DNA of 64,000 nt. Origin: Methanomassiliicoccaceae archaeon UBA421. GTDB taxonomy: Archaea; Thermoplasmatota; Thermoplasmata; Methanomassiliicoccales; Methanomethylophilaceae. The stretch is from contig DAHB01000002.1 in assembly GCA_002498365.1 (NCBI GenBank), positions 111,886 to 175,885 of the forward strand. Direction: 5' to 3'. A program made the position numbers and the translations under genes. Positions 31,640 to 38,613 of this stretch are shown piece after piece (the first letter of the stretch is position 1; each line of letters begins with the position of its first letter). The notes under the pieces were generated by a model. It had not been told where the DNA came from and did no database searches. It saw only the letters and a list, made by a program, of their open reading frames with translations.

Positions 31640-32413
31640 TCAGATGTCATTCCAGTCGACATCCCTGCGCGAATCCTGTAGGTGGCGCCTTATATTCCTG
31701 AACCCGGAAAGAGCCACGTCGCTGAACATGGCTTCACAGAAGCACTCTCCCTCGCCGGCGGAAGATATCTCCTCTCCGAAAGGATCGAGTATCCTGGAGC
31801 CACCGAACATCACGGCGCCCGCCATATCTCCGCAGTTGTTGGCGAAAACAGTGTATGAAACATTCTCCAGCGCTCTCGCCGGAAGTACTCTCTCGAGAAA
31901 GGGTTTCGACTGCCTGGCCGAGGCGGATATGCATATGTTCACTCCCGATCCTGCAAGCGAACACGACCTGAGCACCTCCGGGAAGAATATGTCGTAACAG
32001 ATGCAGAGTCCGAACTTCACTCCCCGATATTCTGCCACCGCCGCCCGGTCGCCTGCCTTAAAACCTTCTTCCGAATATACCCCGAAATGTGCCAGGTGTA
32101 TTTTGTTATAAACAAATCTTTTCCCGGGGGTAATGAAATAAAGAGAATTATACATATTTTTGCCATCATAGCTAGGGCCTCCGAAAACTGCTGCTTTTCC
32201 AAATTCCTGGCACATCTTCTCTATTCTTTCGACAGCACGTTCCGTCTCCTTCTCGAGATCGGAACAATCAGTGCCGTAACCCGTCAGGAACATTTCCGGA
32301 AAAACTATGACGTCCGGGCCCTCCGAATGCAATTCCTCGGATATGCGCATGGAATTCTTCTCCGGATTCCCAGGGAAGGCGCGGCATTGGCACACTTTGA
32401 GGGCGAGGTCCAC
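31640..32413 (-). CDS. Carbon-nitrogen hydrolase (nitrilase superfamily)
   Basis: 257 aa with the Glu-Lys-Cys triad: Glu in VIVFPEMFLTGYG, Lys in FVYNKIHLAHFG and Cys in FGLCICYDIFFPE. Members hydrolyse nitriles or amides such as omega-amides or carbamoyl compounds; the substrate cannot be read from sequence. Single-gene unit downstream of tRNA-Ser. Length is normal for the family. Confidence 0.88.
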   Translation of the reverse strand: MDLALKVCQCRAFPGNPEKNSMRISEELHSEGPDVIVFPEMFLTGYGTDCSDLEKETERAVERIEKMCQEFGKAAVFGGPSYDGKNMYNSLYFITPGKRFVYNKIHLAHFGVYSEEGFKAGDRAAVAEYRGVKFGLCICYDIFFPEVLRSCSLAGSGVNICISASARQSKPFLERVLPARALENVSYTVFANNCGDMAGAVMFGGSRILDPFGEEISSAGEGECFCEAMFSDVALSGFRNIRRHLQDSRRDVDWNDI

Positions 32414-32488
32414 GGTAAATGAACGCTTGTTTTACCATAAAAAACTGATATCCGATACGTTTAATAGTGATGTAAGGGTTCATGAGAT

Positions 32489-34009
32489 ATGCAGGATAAC
32501 CGGGGAACAGCAATACCCAAGTCCGTAAAGGTAGGTTTTGACAACCAGAAATATCTGGAACTTCAGTCCGCGCAGATCAAGGAGCGGCTCTCCAAGTTCG
32601 GCGGGAAATTGTATTTGGAGTTCGGCGGAAAGCTGTTCGACGACTTCCATGCTTCTCGCGTCCTTCCCGGCTTCCTTCCTGACAGCAAGGTCAACATGCT
32701 TGCCGGGATCAGGGACGTTGCCGAGATAGTCATCGCAATAAGCGCCTACGACATAGAGAAGAACAAGCTGAGGAGCGACATAGGCATAACGTACGACCTG
32801 GAGGTCCTGCGGCTCATCGACTCGTTCCGGGACCGCGGCCTTTATGTGGGCTGCGTGGTCGTTACGCACTACAGCGGCCAGAAGTCTGCGGACGCCTTCT
32901 GCGAAAGGCTCAGGTCCCTGAACATACGGGTCTACAGGCACTACATGATCGAAGGCTACCCCTCGGATATCGACCTCGTCGTAAGCGACGACGGCTATGG
33001 GAAGAACGACTATGTGGAGACCACCAGGTCTCTGGTGGTCGTCACTGCGCCCGGCCCCGGGAGCGGTAAGATGGCAGTCTGCCTTTCGCAACTATACCAC
33101 GACAGCAGGAGAAAGGTCTGCTCGGGCTACGCCAAGTTCGAGACGTTCCCCGTATGGAATCTCCCCCTGAAGCACCCCGTGAACCTGGCATACGAGGCCG
33201 CCACGGCAGACCTGGACGATGTTAACATGATAGATCCTTTCCATCTCGATGCCTACGGTAAGACGGCGGTGAACTACAACCGCGACATAGAGATATTCCC
33301 CGTCCTGAAGTCCATTTTCGAAGGCATATACGGCGGATCGCCGTACAGGTCGCCTACGGATATGGGGGTCAACATGGCCGGCTACTGCATCACCGACGAT
33401 GGGAACGTCACGCAGTCCGCAAAAGACGAGATAGTCCGCCGCTACTACTGGACGCTGTGCGACCGCAAGCGCGGCGCGGCATCCGACAACAGCGTCAGGA
33501 AGATCGAGCTTCTGATGAAGCAGGCCGGAGTCGGATCGGAGGACCGCAGGGTGGCCTCCGCGGTCCACTCCCATCCCAGGGTGCAGGAGATGCCGGTGGC
33601 CGCCATCACGTTGCCCGACGGCACGATCATCACCGGAAAGACCTCCACGCTCCTCGCCGCCACTTCGGCGATGATGCTGAACGCGCTCAAGAACCTGGCA
33701 GGCATCAACGACTCGATGCATCTGATATCGCCGTCCGTGATAGAGCCGGTCCAGGGCCTCAAGACCAAGTACCTGGGGGACAGGGGCGCCAGCCTTCACG
33801 CGTCTGAGATGCTAATCGCACTTTCGGTGTGCGCGACGACTAACCCGGTCGCCACGGCGGTGCTGGAGCGTCTTCCTGACCTCAGGGGGTGCGAGGCACA
33901 TTCTTCCGTCATCCTTCCGGACGACGACGAAGATCTGATGAGGAAGCTGGGCATACATGTGACCTGCGACCCCAAATACGGGAGCGATAGGCTTTTCCAG
34001 GGCAGATGA
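32489..34009 (+). CDS. DUF1846 (UPF0371) family protein
   Basis: 506 aa, full length for DUF1846, a family conserved in anaerobes and streptococci whose structure is known but whose role is not. Recognisable parts are YLELQSAQIKERLSKFGGKL, LEFGGKLFDDFHASRVLPGF, VVTAPGPGSGKMAVCLSQLY (nucleotide-binding-like) and CSGYAKFETFPVWNLPLKHP. A soluble cytosolic protein. nadE follows 39 bp later on the same strand. Confidence 0.9.
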   Translation: MQDNRGTAIPKSVKVGFDNQKYLELQSAQIKERLSKFGGKLYLEFGGKLFDDFHASRVLPGFLPDSKVNMLAGIRDVAEIVIAISAYDIEKNKLRSDIGITYDLEVLRLIDSFRDRGLYVGCVVVTHYSGQKSADAFCERLRSLNIRVYRHYMIEGYPSDIDLVVSDDGYGKNDYVETTRSLVVVTAPGPGSGKMAVCLSQLYHDSRRKVCSGYAKFETFPVWNLPLKHPVNLAYEAATADLDDVNMIDPFHLDAYGKTAVNYNRDIEIFPVLKSIFEGIYGGSPYRSPTDMGVNMAGYCITDDGNVTQSAKDEIVRRYYWTLCDRKRGAASDNSVRKIELLMKQAGVGSEDRRVASAVHSHPRVQEMPVAAITLPDGTIITGKTSTLLAATSAMMLNALKNLAGINDSMHLISPSVIEPVQGLKTKYLGDRGASLHASEMLIALSVCATTNPVATAVLERLPDLRGCEAHSSVILPDDDEDLMRKLGIHVTCDPKYGSDRLFQGR

Positions 34010-34048
34010 TGGAACAGTTCTTTATCTCCGCTCGTATATTCGCAACCC

Positions 34049-34822
34049 ATGGTGGGAAGGATCCCCAAGGTAACAAGCGATGACGTGCAGAATCTGAGAA
34101 GCTTCATCAGGGACAGTGTCGATAAGACCGGATGTTCGGGCATCGTCATAGGTCTCAGCGGAGGTATAGATTCGGCAGTAGTGACCAAGCTGGCCGCAGA
34201 GACCATCGACCCGGCAAGGATCTTGAACGTTTTCATGCCCTACCGCGTCACCCCTGCGGCGGACTACAAGATCACCAAGGAACTGAGCCAGGCTTGGGGC
34301 ACCGAATTCAAGATCGTGGACGTACAGCCCGCGGTGGACGCGTTGACGTCCGTCCTCCTTTCGGATGTCCAAGCGCCGCTCGAGCGGGGTAACATATCCG
34401 CAAGATGCCGGATGATAGTGCTTTACAACCTTGCCAAGAAGCGTAACTATCTTGTCGCAGGGACATCCAACCAGAGCGAGCTGATGACGGGCTATTTCAC
34501 AAAGTTCGGAGACGGGGCATGCGATATGACCCCGCTTGCCAGCACATACAAGACCGAGGTGAAGCAAATCGCGGCGATGATAGGTATACCTCAGGAGATA
34601 ATCGACAGGCCCCCGTCGGCCGGATTCTGGGAGGGACAGACCGACGAATCAGAGATGGGCATCTCCTACGACTATCTCGACGCCATACTTTACGATATGG
34701 ACTTGGATTTCGACGACGACGAGATCGCCGAGGACCTGGACATATCCCCGGAGAAGGTGAGGGAGATCCGCAGCCTCGTGGCATCCATGGAGCACAAGCG
34801 CCTGCCGCCGCTGCGTCCGTGA
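34049..34822 (+). CDS. nadE: NAD synthetase
   Basis: 257 aa; amidates deamido-NAD to NAD. The ATP-pyrophosphatase loop is IVIGLSGGIDSAVV; LVAGTSNQSELMTGYFTKFGD and DMTPLASTYKTEV match the family, and RPPSAGFWEGQTDESEMG is the substrate-binding end. It lacks the glutaminase domain, so it is the ammonia-dependent form. A TATA-like CGTATATTC lies about 15-20 bp upstream. Confidence 0.95.
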   Translation: MVGRIPKVTSDDVQNLRSFIRDSVDKTGCSGIVIGLSGGIDSAVVTKLAAETIDPARILNVFMPYRVTPAADYKITKELSQAWGTEFKIVDVQPAVDALTSVLLSDVQAPLERGNISARCRMIVLYNLAKKRNYLVAGTSNQSELMTGYFTKFGDGACDMTPLASTYKTEVKQIAAMIGIPQEIIDRPPSAGFWEGQTDESEMGISYDYLDAILYDMDLDFDDDEIAEDLDISPEKVREIRSLVASMEHKRLPPLRP

Positions 34823-34903
34823 TAAAGGCGCCCTTTTCAGGCACCCTGAAGGCTCCCTGCTCTCACAAATTATATTAATGACTTAGTAATCAAGGCACTA
34901 ATA

Positions 34904-34976
34904 GCTCCTGTAGTGTAGCGGCCAATCATGAAGCCCTCTCGAGGCTTCGACTCGGGTTCAAATCCCGACGGGAGCA
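34904..34976 (+). tRNA. tRNA-Glu(CTC)
   Basis: Acceptor GCTCCTG/CGGGAGC, anticodon arm AAGCC-CTCTCGA-GGCTT with anticodon CTC, T arm CGGGTTCAAATCCCG, discriminator A. A near-copy of its last 16 bases plus 2 flanking bases recurs exactly 100 bp downstream. Confidence 0.93.
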
Positions 34977-35009
34977 CTAATCTCACTATCCAGAGTGATT
35001 TTTTTAATG

Positions 35010-35037
35010 TCAATAGTTTCGCTATTGAATTTTTTAA
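35010..35037 (+). terminator. Hairpin plus T-run between tRNA-Glu and its partial repeat
   Basis: TCAATAG-TTTCG-CTATTGA (35010-35028) is followed by ATTTTTT, and a T7 run also lies at 34999-35005. Probably ends tRNA-Glu transcription, or is a remnant of a lost element. Confidence 0.5.
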
Positions 35038-35060
35038 AACTGCTAGACATACAATGTAGT

Positions 35061-35078
35061 AATCCTGACGGGAGCACT
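35061..35078 (+). repeat. Partial duplicate of the tRNA-Glu 3' end (possible att scar)
   Basis: AATCCTGACGGGAGCACT matches 34961-34978 at 17 of 18 positions, 100 bp apart. Nothing else of a tRNA is present. The rest of 34977-35272 holds no gene that I can see. Confidence 0.6.
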
Positions 35079-35272
35079 TCTCGCCTTCTTCTTAGCGCAT
35101 CTTCCGTATTCGGGCGGTGCCTCATGCGCGAACGGACGCCCTCCTGAAATAATGTTATTCTTATTGTGCGGGACGATTCCATCACTGCCGCCGTCGGGAA
35201 CCGACGCGGTCGCTCCACATCGTTTCGTCTGCCGAGGTCATTAAACGACTATTAATACGAAACCATCGCGAT

Positions 35273-35779
35273 ATGTTTTTTGGAGGTATAGGAACGGACA
35301 TCGAACTGTATCACGATTCGAAATACGGGAACGGCGCCAGGGTCGCAGAGGAGTTCAAGAGGCTCATGGAGGGCGAGGGCAGCAAGGTCAACATTCACCA
35401 TTTAAGGGAATCGAGCCCCAAGGGCCTGCCTACGGCCGACCTGTACGTATTCGGTTCGCCGACTCACTTCGGGAAGGCGACCAGAGGCATGGTTCATTTC
35501 GTCAAGAAGCTGGAACTGCCTCCGGGGACGAAGTATGCGGTCTTCGGCACGTTCAGCGGGGCGGCGCCCGACAAGAAGACAGGCAAGATGCCGCCCCAGG
35601 AGGAGCTGGAGAAATGGCGCCGCACCATACCGATGATCGACGAGAAGCTCAAGGCCAAGGGGATGTCGAAAGTGGCCGAAATGAGCGTCTTCGTCAAACC
35701 CGAGAATCTGAAAGGGCCTCTCGAAGAAGGTTGGCAGAAGACCGTGGAAGTGTTCGTAGAAGCCATCCTCGGCAGATGA
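35273..35779 (+). CDS. Flavodoxin-like FMN-binding protein
   Basis: 168 aa. The phosphate-binding loop DSKYGNGARVAEEF (about residues 15-28) and the later YVFGSPTHFGKATRGM and YAVFGTFSGAA segments mark the flavodoxin fold. Likely an electron carrier or NAD(P)H-dependent flavoprotein in the cytosol. The start is uncertain: ATG at 35273 lies about 23 bp after a TATA-like TATTAATAC, suggesting leaderless translation, but GGAGGT occurs just inside the frame and no good downstream start follows it. Confidence 0.82.
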   Translation: MFFGGIGTDIELYHDSKYGNGARVAEEFKRLMEGEGSKVNIHHLRESSPKGLPTADLYVFGSPTHFGKATRGMVHFVKKLELPPGTKYAVFGTFSGAAPDKKTGKMPPQEELEKWRRTIPMIDEKLKAKGMSKVAEMSVFVKPENLKGPLEEGWQKTVEVFVEAILGR

Positions 35780-35886
35780 AGGGCTCTTCCGATAAATCGG
35801 CCCCCTTCACCTTTTTCGGGTCGGGCTTCCAGTCGATAAGGCCGTAATGGCCAAAGATTATATCCGGGAATAAAATCCACCGCCCT

Positions 35887-36261
35887 ATGAACTGGGACAT
35901 GCCGACGGTCATAGCATGCGTCGCGGCCGGCGGAGCGATCGGGGCGGTGCTGAGATATCTGGTCGGACATTACGTATGCACGTCCGAATTTCCTTGGGGC
36001 ACGTTCCTGGTGAACATAGTCGGGTGCACCCTGCTGACGTTCGTCGCATTCTCCTTCAGCGGATACATGTCCAAGAATACGGTATTCTTCTTGTTCACCG
36101 GAGTGTTCGGAGCGTTCACGACGATGTCGACGTTCACCTCGGAGACAGTATACCTATTCTACGAGAACGAAATGCTGAGGGCCGCGTGGAACGTGGTCCT
36201 AAATGGAGGAGGATGTCTCCTCGGGGCGTTCGCCGGAAGATTTTTAGCACTTCTTGTTTGA
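35887..36261 (+). CDS. crcB: Fluoride ion channel CrcB/Fluc
   Basis: A 124-aa four-helix membrane protein exporting fluoride. Family signatures: GGAIGAVLRYLVG, the WGTFLVNIVGC segment with the Asn that lines the pore, and GVFGAFTTMSTFTSE with the phenylalanine-box region. Single copy here, so a homodimer is expected. I looked for the fluoride riboswitch upstream and did not find it; a TATA-like GATTATATC precedes the ATG by about 30 bp. Confidence 0.93.
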   Translation: MNWDMPTVIACVAAGGAIGAVLRYLVGHYVCTSEFPWGTFLVNIVGCTLLTFVAFSFSGYMSKNTVFFLFTGVFGAFTTMSTFTSETVYLFYENEMLRAAWNVVLNGGGCLLGAFAGRFLALLV

Positions 36262-36328
36262 GTAACGGATCGTCTTCCGATATGAAAAAACAAACCCGCA
36301 ATGAAAAGTGTGCCGACGCACAATCAAG

Positions 36329-36355
36329 TTGGATGAATCATCCAAAGGTATAAAT
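36329..36355 (+). promoter_or_regulatory. 17-bp palindrome abutting a TATA box (corrinoid uptake operon promoter)
   Basis: TTGGATGA-A-TCATCCAA (36329-36345) is a perfect inverted repeat, immediately followed by the TATA-like GGTATAAATGG. The position suggests an operator controlling the three following genes. No cobalamin riboswitch is recognised between here and 36407. Confidence 0.6.
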
Positions 36356-36406
36356 GGCCACTTGCTCTACATCGCTCAAAGAAAATCGAGACGAAAGGTG
36401 ATCATC

Positions 36407-37177
36407 ATGCAAAACAAAACGATGGCTTTGATAGCCGTGGCGGTCATCGCCGTGGCCGTCGCGGGCGCAGGGATATATTATCTCTATGGGGGAGATGACT
36501 CTCAGGAGGGGACCAAGATCCTCATCCAGGACAATGAAGGGGTCTACTTCTGGATAGAGGGGGACGGCGACAACGAGCTGACGGCTCTGACGGACGCATG
36601 TGAAAGATACGAGATCGACGTGGAGTTCGCCGACGGTTGGATAGACAGCATGTTCTCGCTCGGGACCATGCAGGCCGGAGATGACTGGATCTATTGGAAC
36701 CAGTACAGCTACGTGGACGGGGCATGGGTCCTGAATGAATACAACATGGACCAGTACAGCACCTCCGACGTGGAGGCCATGGCTGTTGTCTACTCCGACG
36801 GGACCGACCTGCCGGACGCCGACCCTGACGAAGCCAAGATCTGGAGATTCAGCACGGCAGGGATGGTATTCACGATCGAGTCCGAGACCGGGGTGAGCTT
36901 CAAGATTAACGGTACGGGTGAAACCGCCATCGAGGCGCTGGAGGATGCGACCGAAAGGTATGGCGTACCGTTCGTGGCATCGGGAGATCCGGCGAACGGA
37001 ATAGACTCGCTTTTCGGAATAACATCTGCAAACGAGGGCGACCAATGGTCCTGGTGGATACAGAAGGTGCGCACCGGCGACGGGACCGGATGGGAGACCT
37101 CCTGGGATATGATGGACGAAATACTCACATCCGAAATCCACGAAATGAAGCTGGTCTACGGCTCCGAGGCGATGTGA
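36407..37177 (+). CDS. Membrane-anchored protein with two DUF4430-like domains
   Basis: 256 aa starting MQNKTMALIAVAVIAVAVAG, an N-terminal membrane anchor. Two similar ~100-residue domains follow (about 35-135 and 145-250), each with an acidic strand, a TALTDACERYEI/IEALEDATERYGV helix and a tryptophan-rich DDWIYWNQYSY or DQWSWWIQKV motif. The pattern resembles DUF4430, related to the C-terminal domain of transcobalamin. Next to a BtuFCD-type system, a role in capturing corrinoids outside the cell is likely. A longer upstream frame lacks a signal sequence at its start, so I used the internal ATG. Confidence 0.72.
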   Translation: MQNKTMALIAVAVIAVAVAGAGIYYLYGGDDSQEGTKILIQDNEGVYFWIEGDGDNELTALTDACERYEIDVEFADGWIDSMFSLGTMQAGDDWIYWNQYSYVDGAWVLNEYNMDQYSTSDVEAMAVVYSDGTDLPDADPDEAKIWRFSTAGMVFTIESETGVSFKINGTGETAIEALEDATERYGVPFVASGDPANGIDSLFGITSANEGDQWSWWIQKVRTGDGTGWETSWDMMDEILTSEIHEMKLVYGSEAM

Positions 37178-37227
37178 GCCATTAATACCGGAGCAAACCT
37201 CTTACCCAATCTCAACAAGGTGCGCAA

Positions 37228-38613
37228 TTGGAAAAAACAACCAAGGTCAAGACCACGCTATCTGCGGGAATCGTCGTCCTATGCATCATGTTCACGGCTC
37301 TTGCCGCGTCGGGGGAGACGTACGTCCAGGGGACGGACGGCCTGATCGTGGATTTCGGCGGAGGCATTACGTACTTCGGAGCGATCAATCCCGAAGACGA
37401 TATGGATGCGAACGAGGGATTGGAACTTGCCTGCGCCGTATTCGGTTTCGATCTGGTCCGTAACGTCGACGAAGTGGTCTCGATAGATTCGTCCGTTTCG
37501 GGAACGGACGGGAGGACATGGGGACTGTACGTGGTCGAGAAAGCGTCATCGGAACTGCAGCAGACATATCCTTGGGTCAAGATCTCCGGGGACCCGGGAG
37601 ATGTGAAGATAAAAGTATATGCGGCCGTAGCGTGGGCATATTGTTCTGAAGACGAAGTACCTTCGAGAGCCGTCGATGCTACAGGGGTCTGCTTCTACGG
37701 ATACGGGCATCCGGAAAGGATAGTTTCGATGGCCCCCTCCTGCACAGAGACGGTATGCTCGGTGGGCGGTGAGCGCAAACTTGTAGGGACGGACGACTAC
37801 AGCAACTATCCCGAATCCGTAGGATCGGCCAGATCTTCAGGTTATATTGCGAGCATCGGGGGATTCTCAAACCCGAGCTACGAGTCCATTGTTAGAACGG
37901 ACCCGGACCTTGTCGTCTGCGTCAACAGTCAACGTTCTCACCTGGATATGGCCGAGCGGCTCCGCTCCGCCGGTATCAACGTCGTTGTGGCGGACGGGGG
38001 CGAAGATGTAAGCTCCATAATGGAGAGCATCATGATGGTCGGTACGGCAATGGGCACAAGGGAGGCTGCGGAAAACACTGTGAGCGGGATCGTCGAAGAT
38101 CTGTCTGACATTGAGGACATAATCGATGGAAATTCGTCTGCACCGAAGAACGCAGTGATCGCCCTTTCCACAGACAAGTCCCCCTGGGTGTCAGGTTCTT
38201 ACACTTATGCTTCGGACGTCCTGGGCACAATCTCAGTGGGCAACAGCTTCTCCGATCTGGGCGGATGGGTGATGGTGACGTCCGAGTCGCTGGTGACCGA
38301 GGATGTCGACTGCATTGTGGTGATAACATCGAACGGCCCGAGGTCCCAGAGCGAGTATCAGGCGGTATTGGATTCGCTGGGAGATGAATGGAAGCACACG
38401 GATGCGTACGGTGACGGAAAGATCTATTTCCTGACGGATTCTGCGGCAGACCTCGCGTCCCGTGCAGGACCCAGGGTCGCACAGATCGCCGAGCTGATGG
38501 CACGCATAATCCAGGATACGGCGTTCGAGGGCGACATGCCTAAGTACATCGGCAACGACTACAGGGACTACATTTCACTGGCCAGGGACCCGGTGGCAGA
38601 GGGAGCTTCATGA
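37228..38613 (+). CDS. ABC transporter substrate-binding protein with N-terminal DUF4430-like domain (BtuF-like)
   Basis: 461 aa from a TTG start. Signal peptide at about 9-28 (LSAGIVVLCIMFTALAAS). A DUF4430-like domain spans about 35-160 (TDGLIVDFGGGITYF, DANEGLELACAVFGF, WAYCSEDEVP). From about 165 a BtuF/FepB-type binding domain (RIVSMAPSCTETVCSVG, LVGTDDYSNYPE, SYESIVRTDPDLVV, SLVTEDVDCIVVIT) would bring corrinoid, or possibly a siderophore, to the permease. It overlaps the next gene as ATGA. No lipobox is seen. Confidence 0.82.
   Translation: MEKTTKVKTTLSAGIVVLCIMFTALAASGETYVQGTDGLIVDFGGGITYFGAINPEDDMDANEGLELACAVFGFDLVRNVDEVVSIDSSVSGTDGRTWGLYVVEKASSELQQTYPWVKISGDPGDVKIKVYAAVAWAYCSEDEVPSRAVDATGVCFYGYGHPERIVSMAPSCTETVCSVGGERKLVGTDDYSNYPESVGSARSSGYIASIGGFSNPSYESIVRTDPDLVVCVNSQRSHLDMAERLRSAGINVVVADGGEDVSSIMESIMMVGTAMGTREAAENTVSGIVEDLSDIEDIIDGNSSAPKNAVIALSTDKSPWVSGSYTYASDVLGTISVGNSFSDLGGWVMVTSESLVTEDVDCIVVITSNGPRSQSEYQAVLDSLGDEWKHTDAYGDGKIYFLTDSAADLASRAGPRVAQIAELMARIIQDTAFEGDMPKYIGNDYRDYISLARDPVAEGAS

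Noticed and set aside
35061..35078. A second tRNA-Glu gene
   Set aside because: Only the 3' strand of the T arm and acceptor is present; no anticodon arm precedes it.
35780..35886. Fluoride riboswitch before crcB
   Set aside because: The conserved crcB-motif core sequences are not found in the leader.
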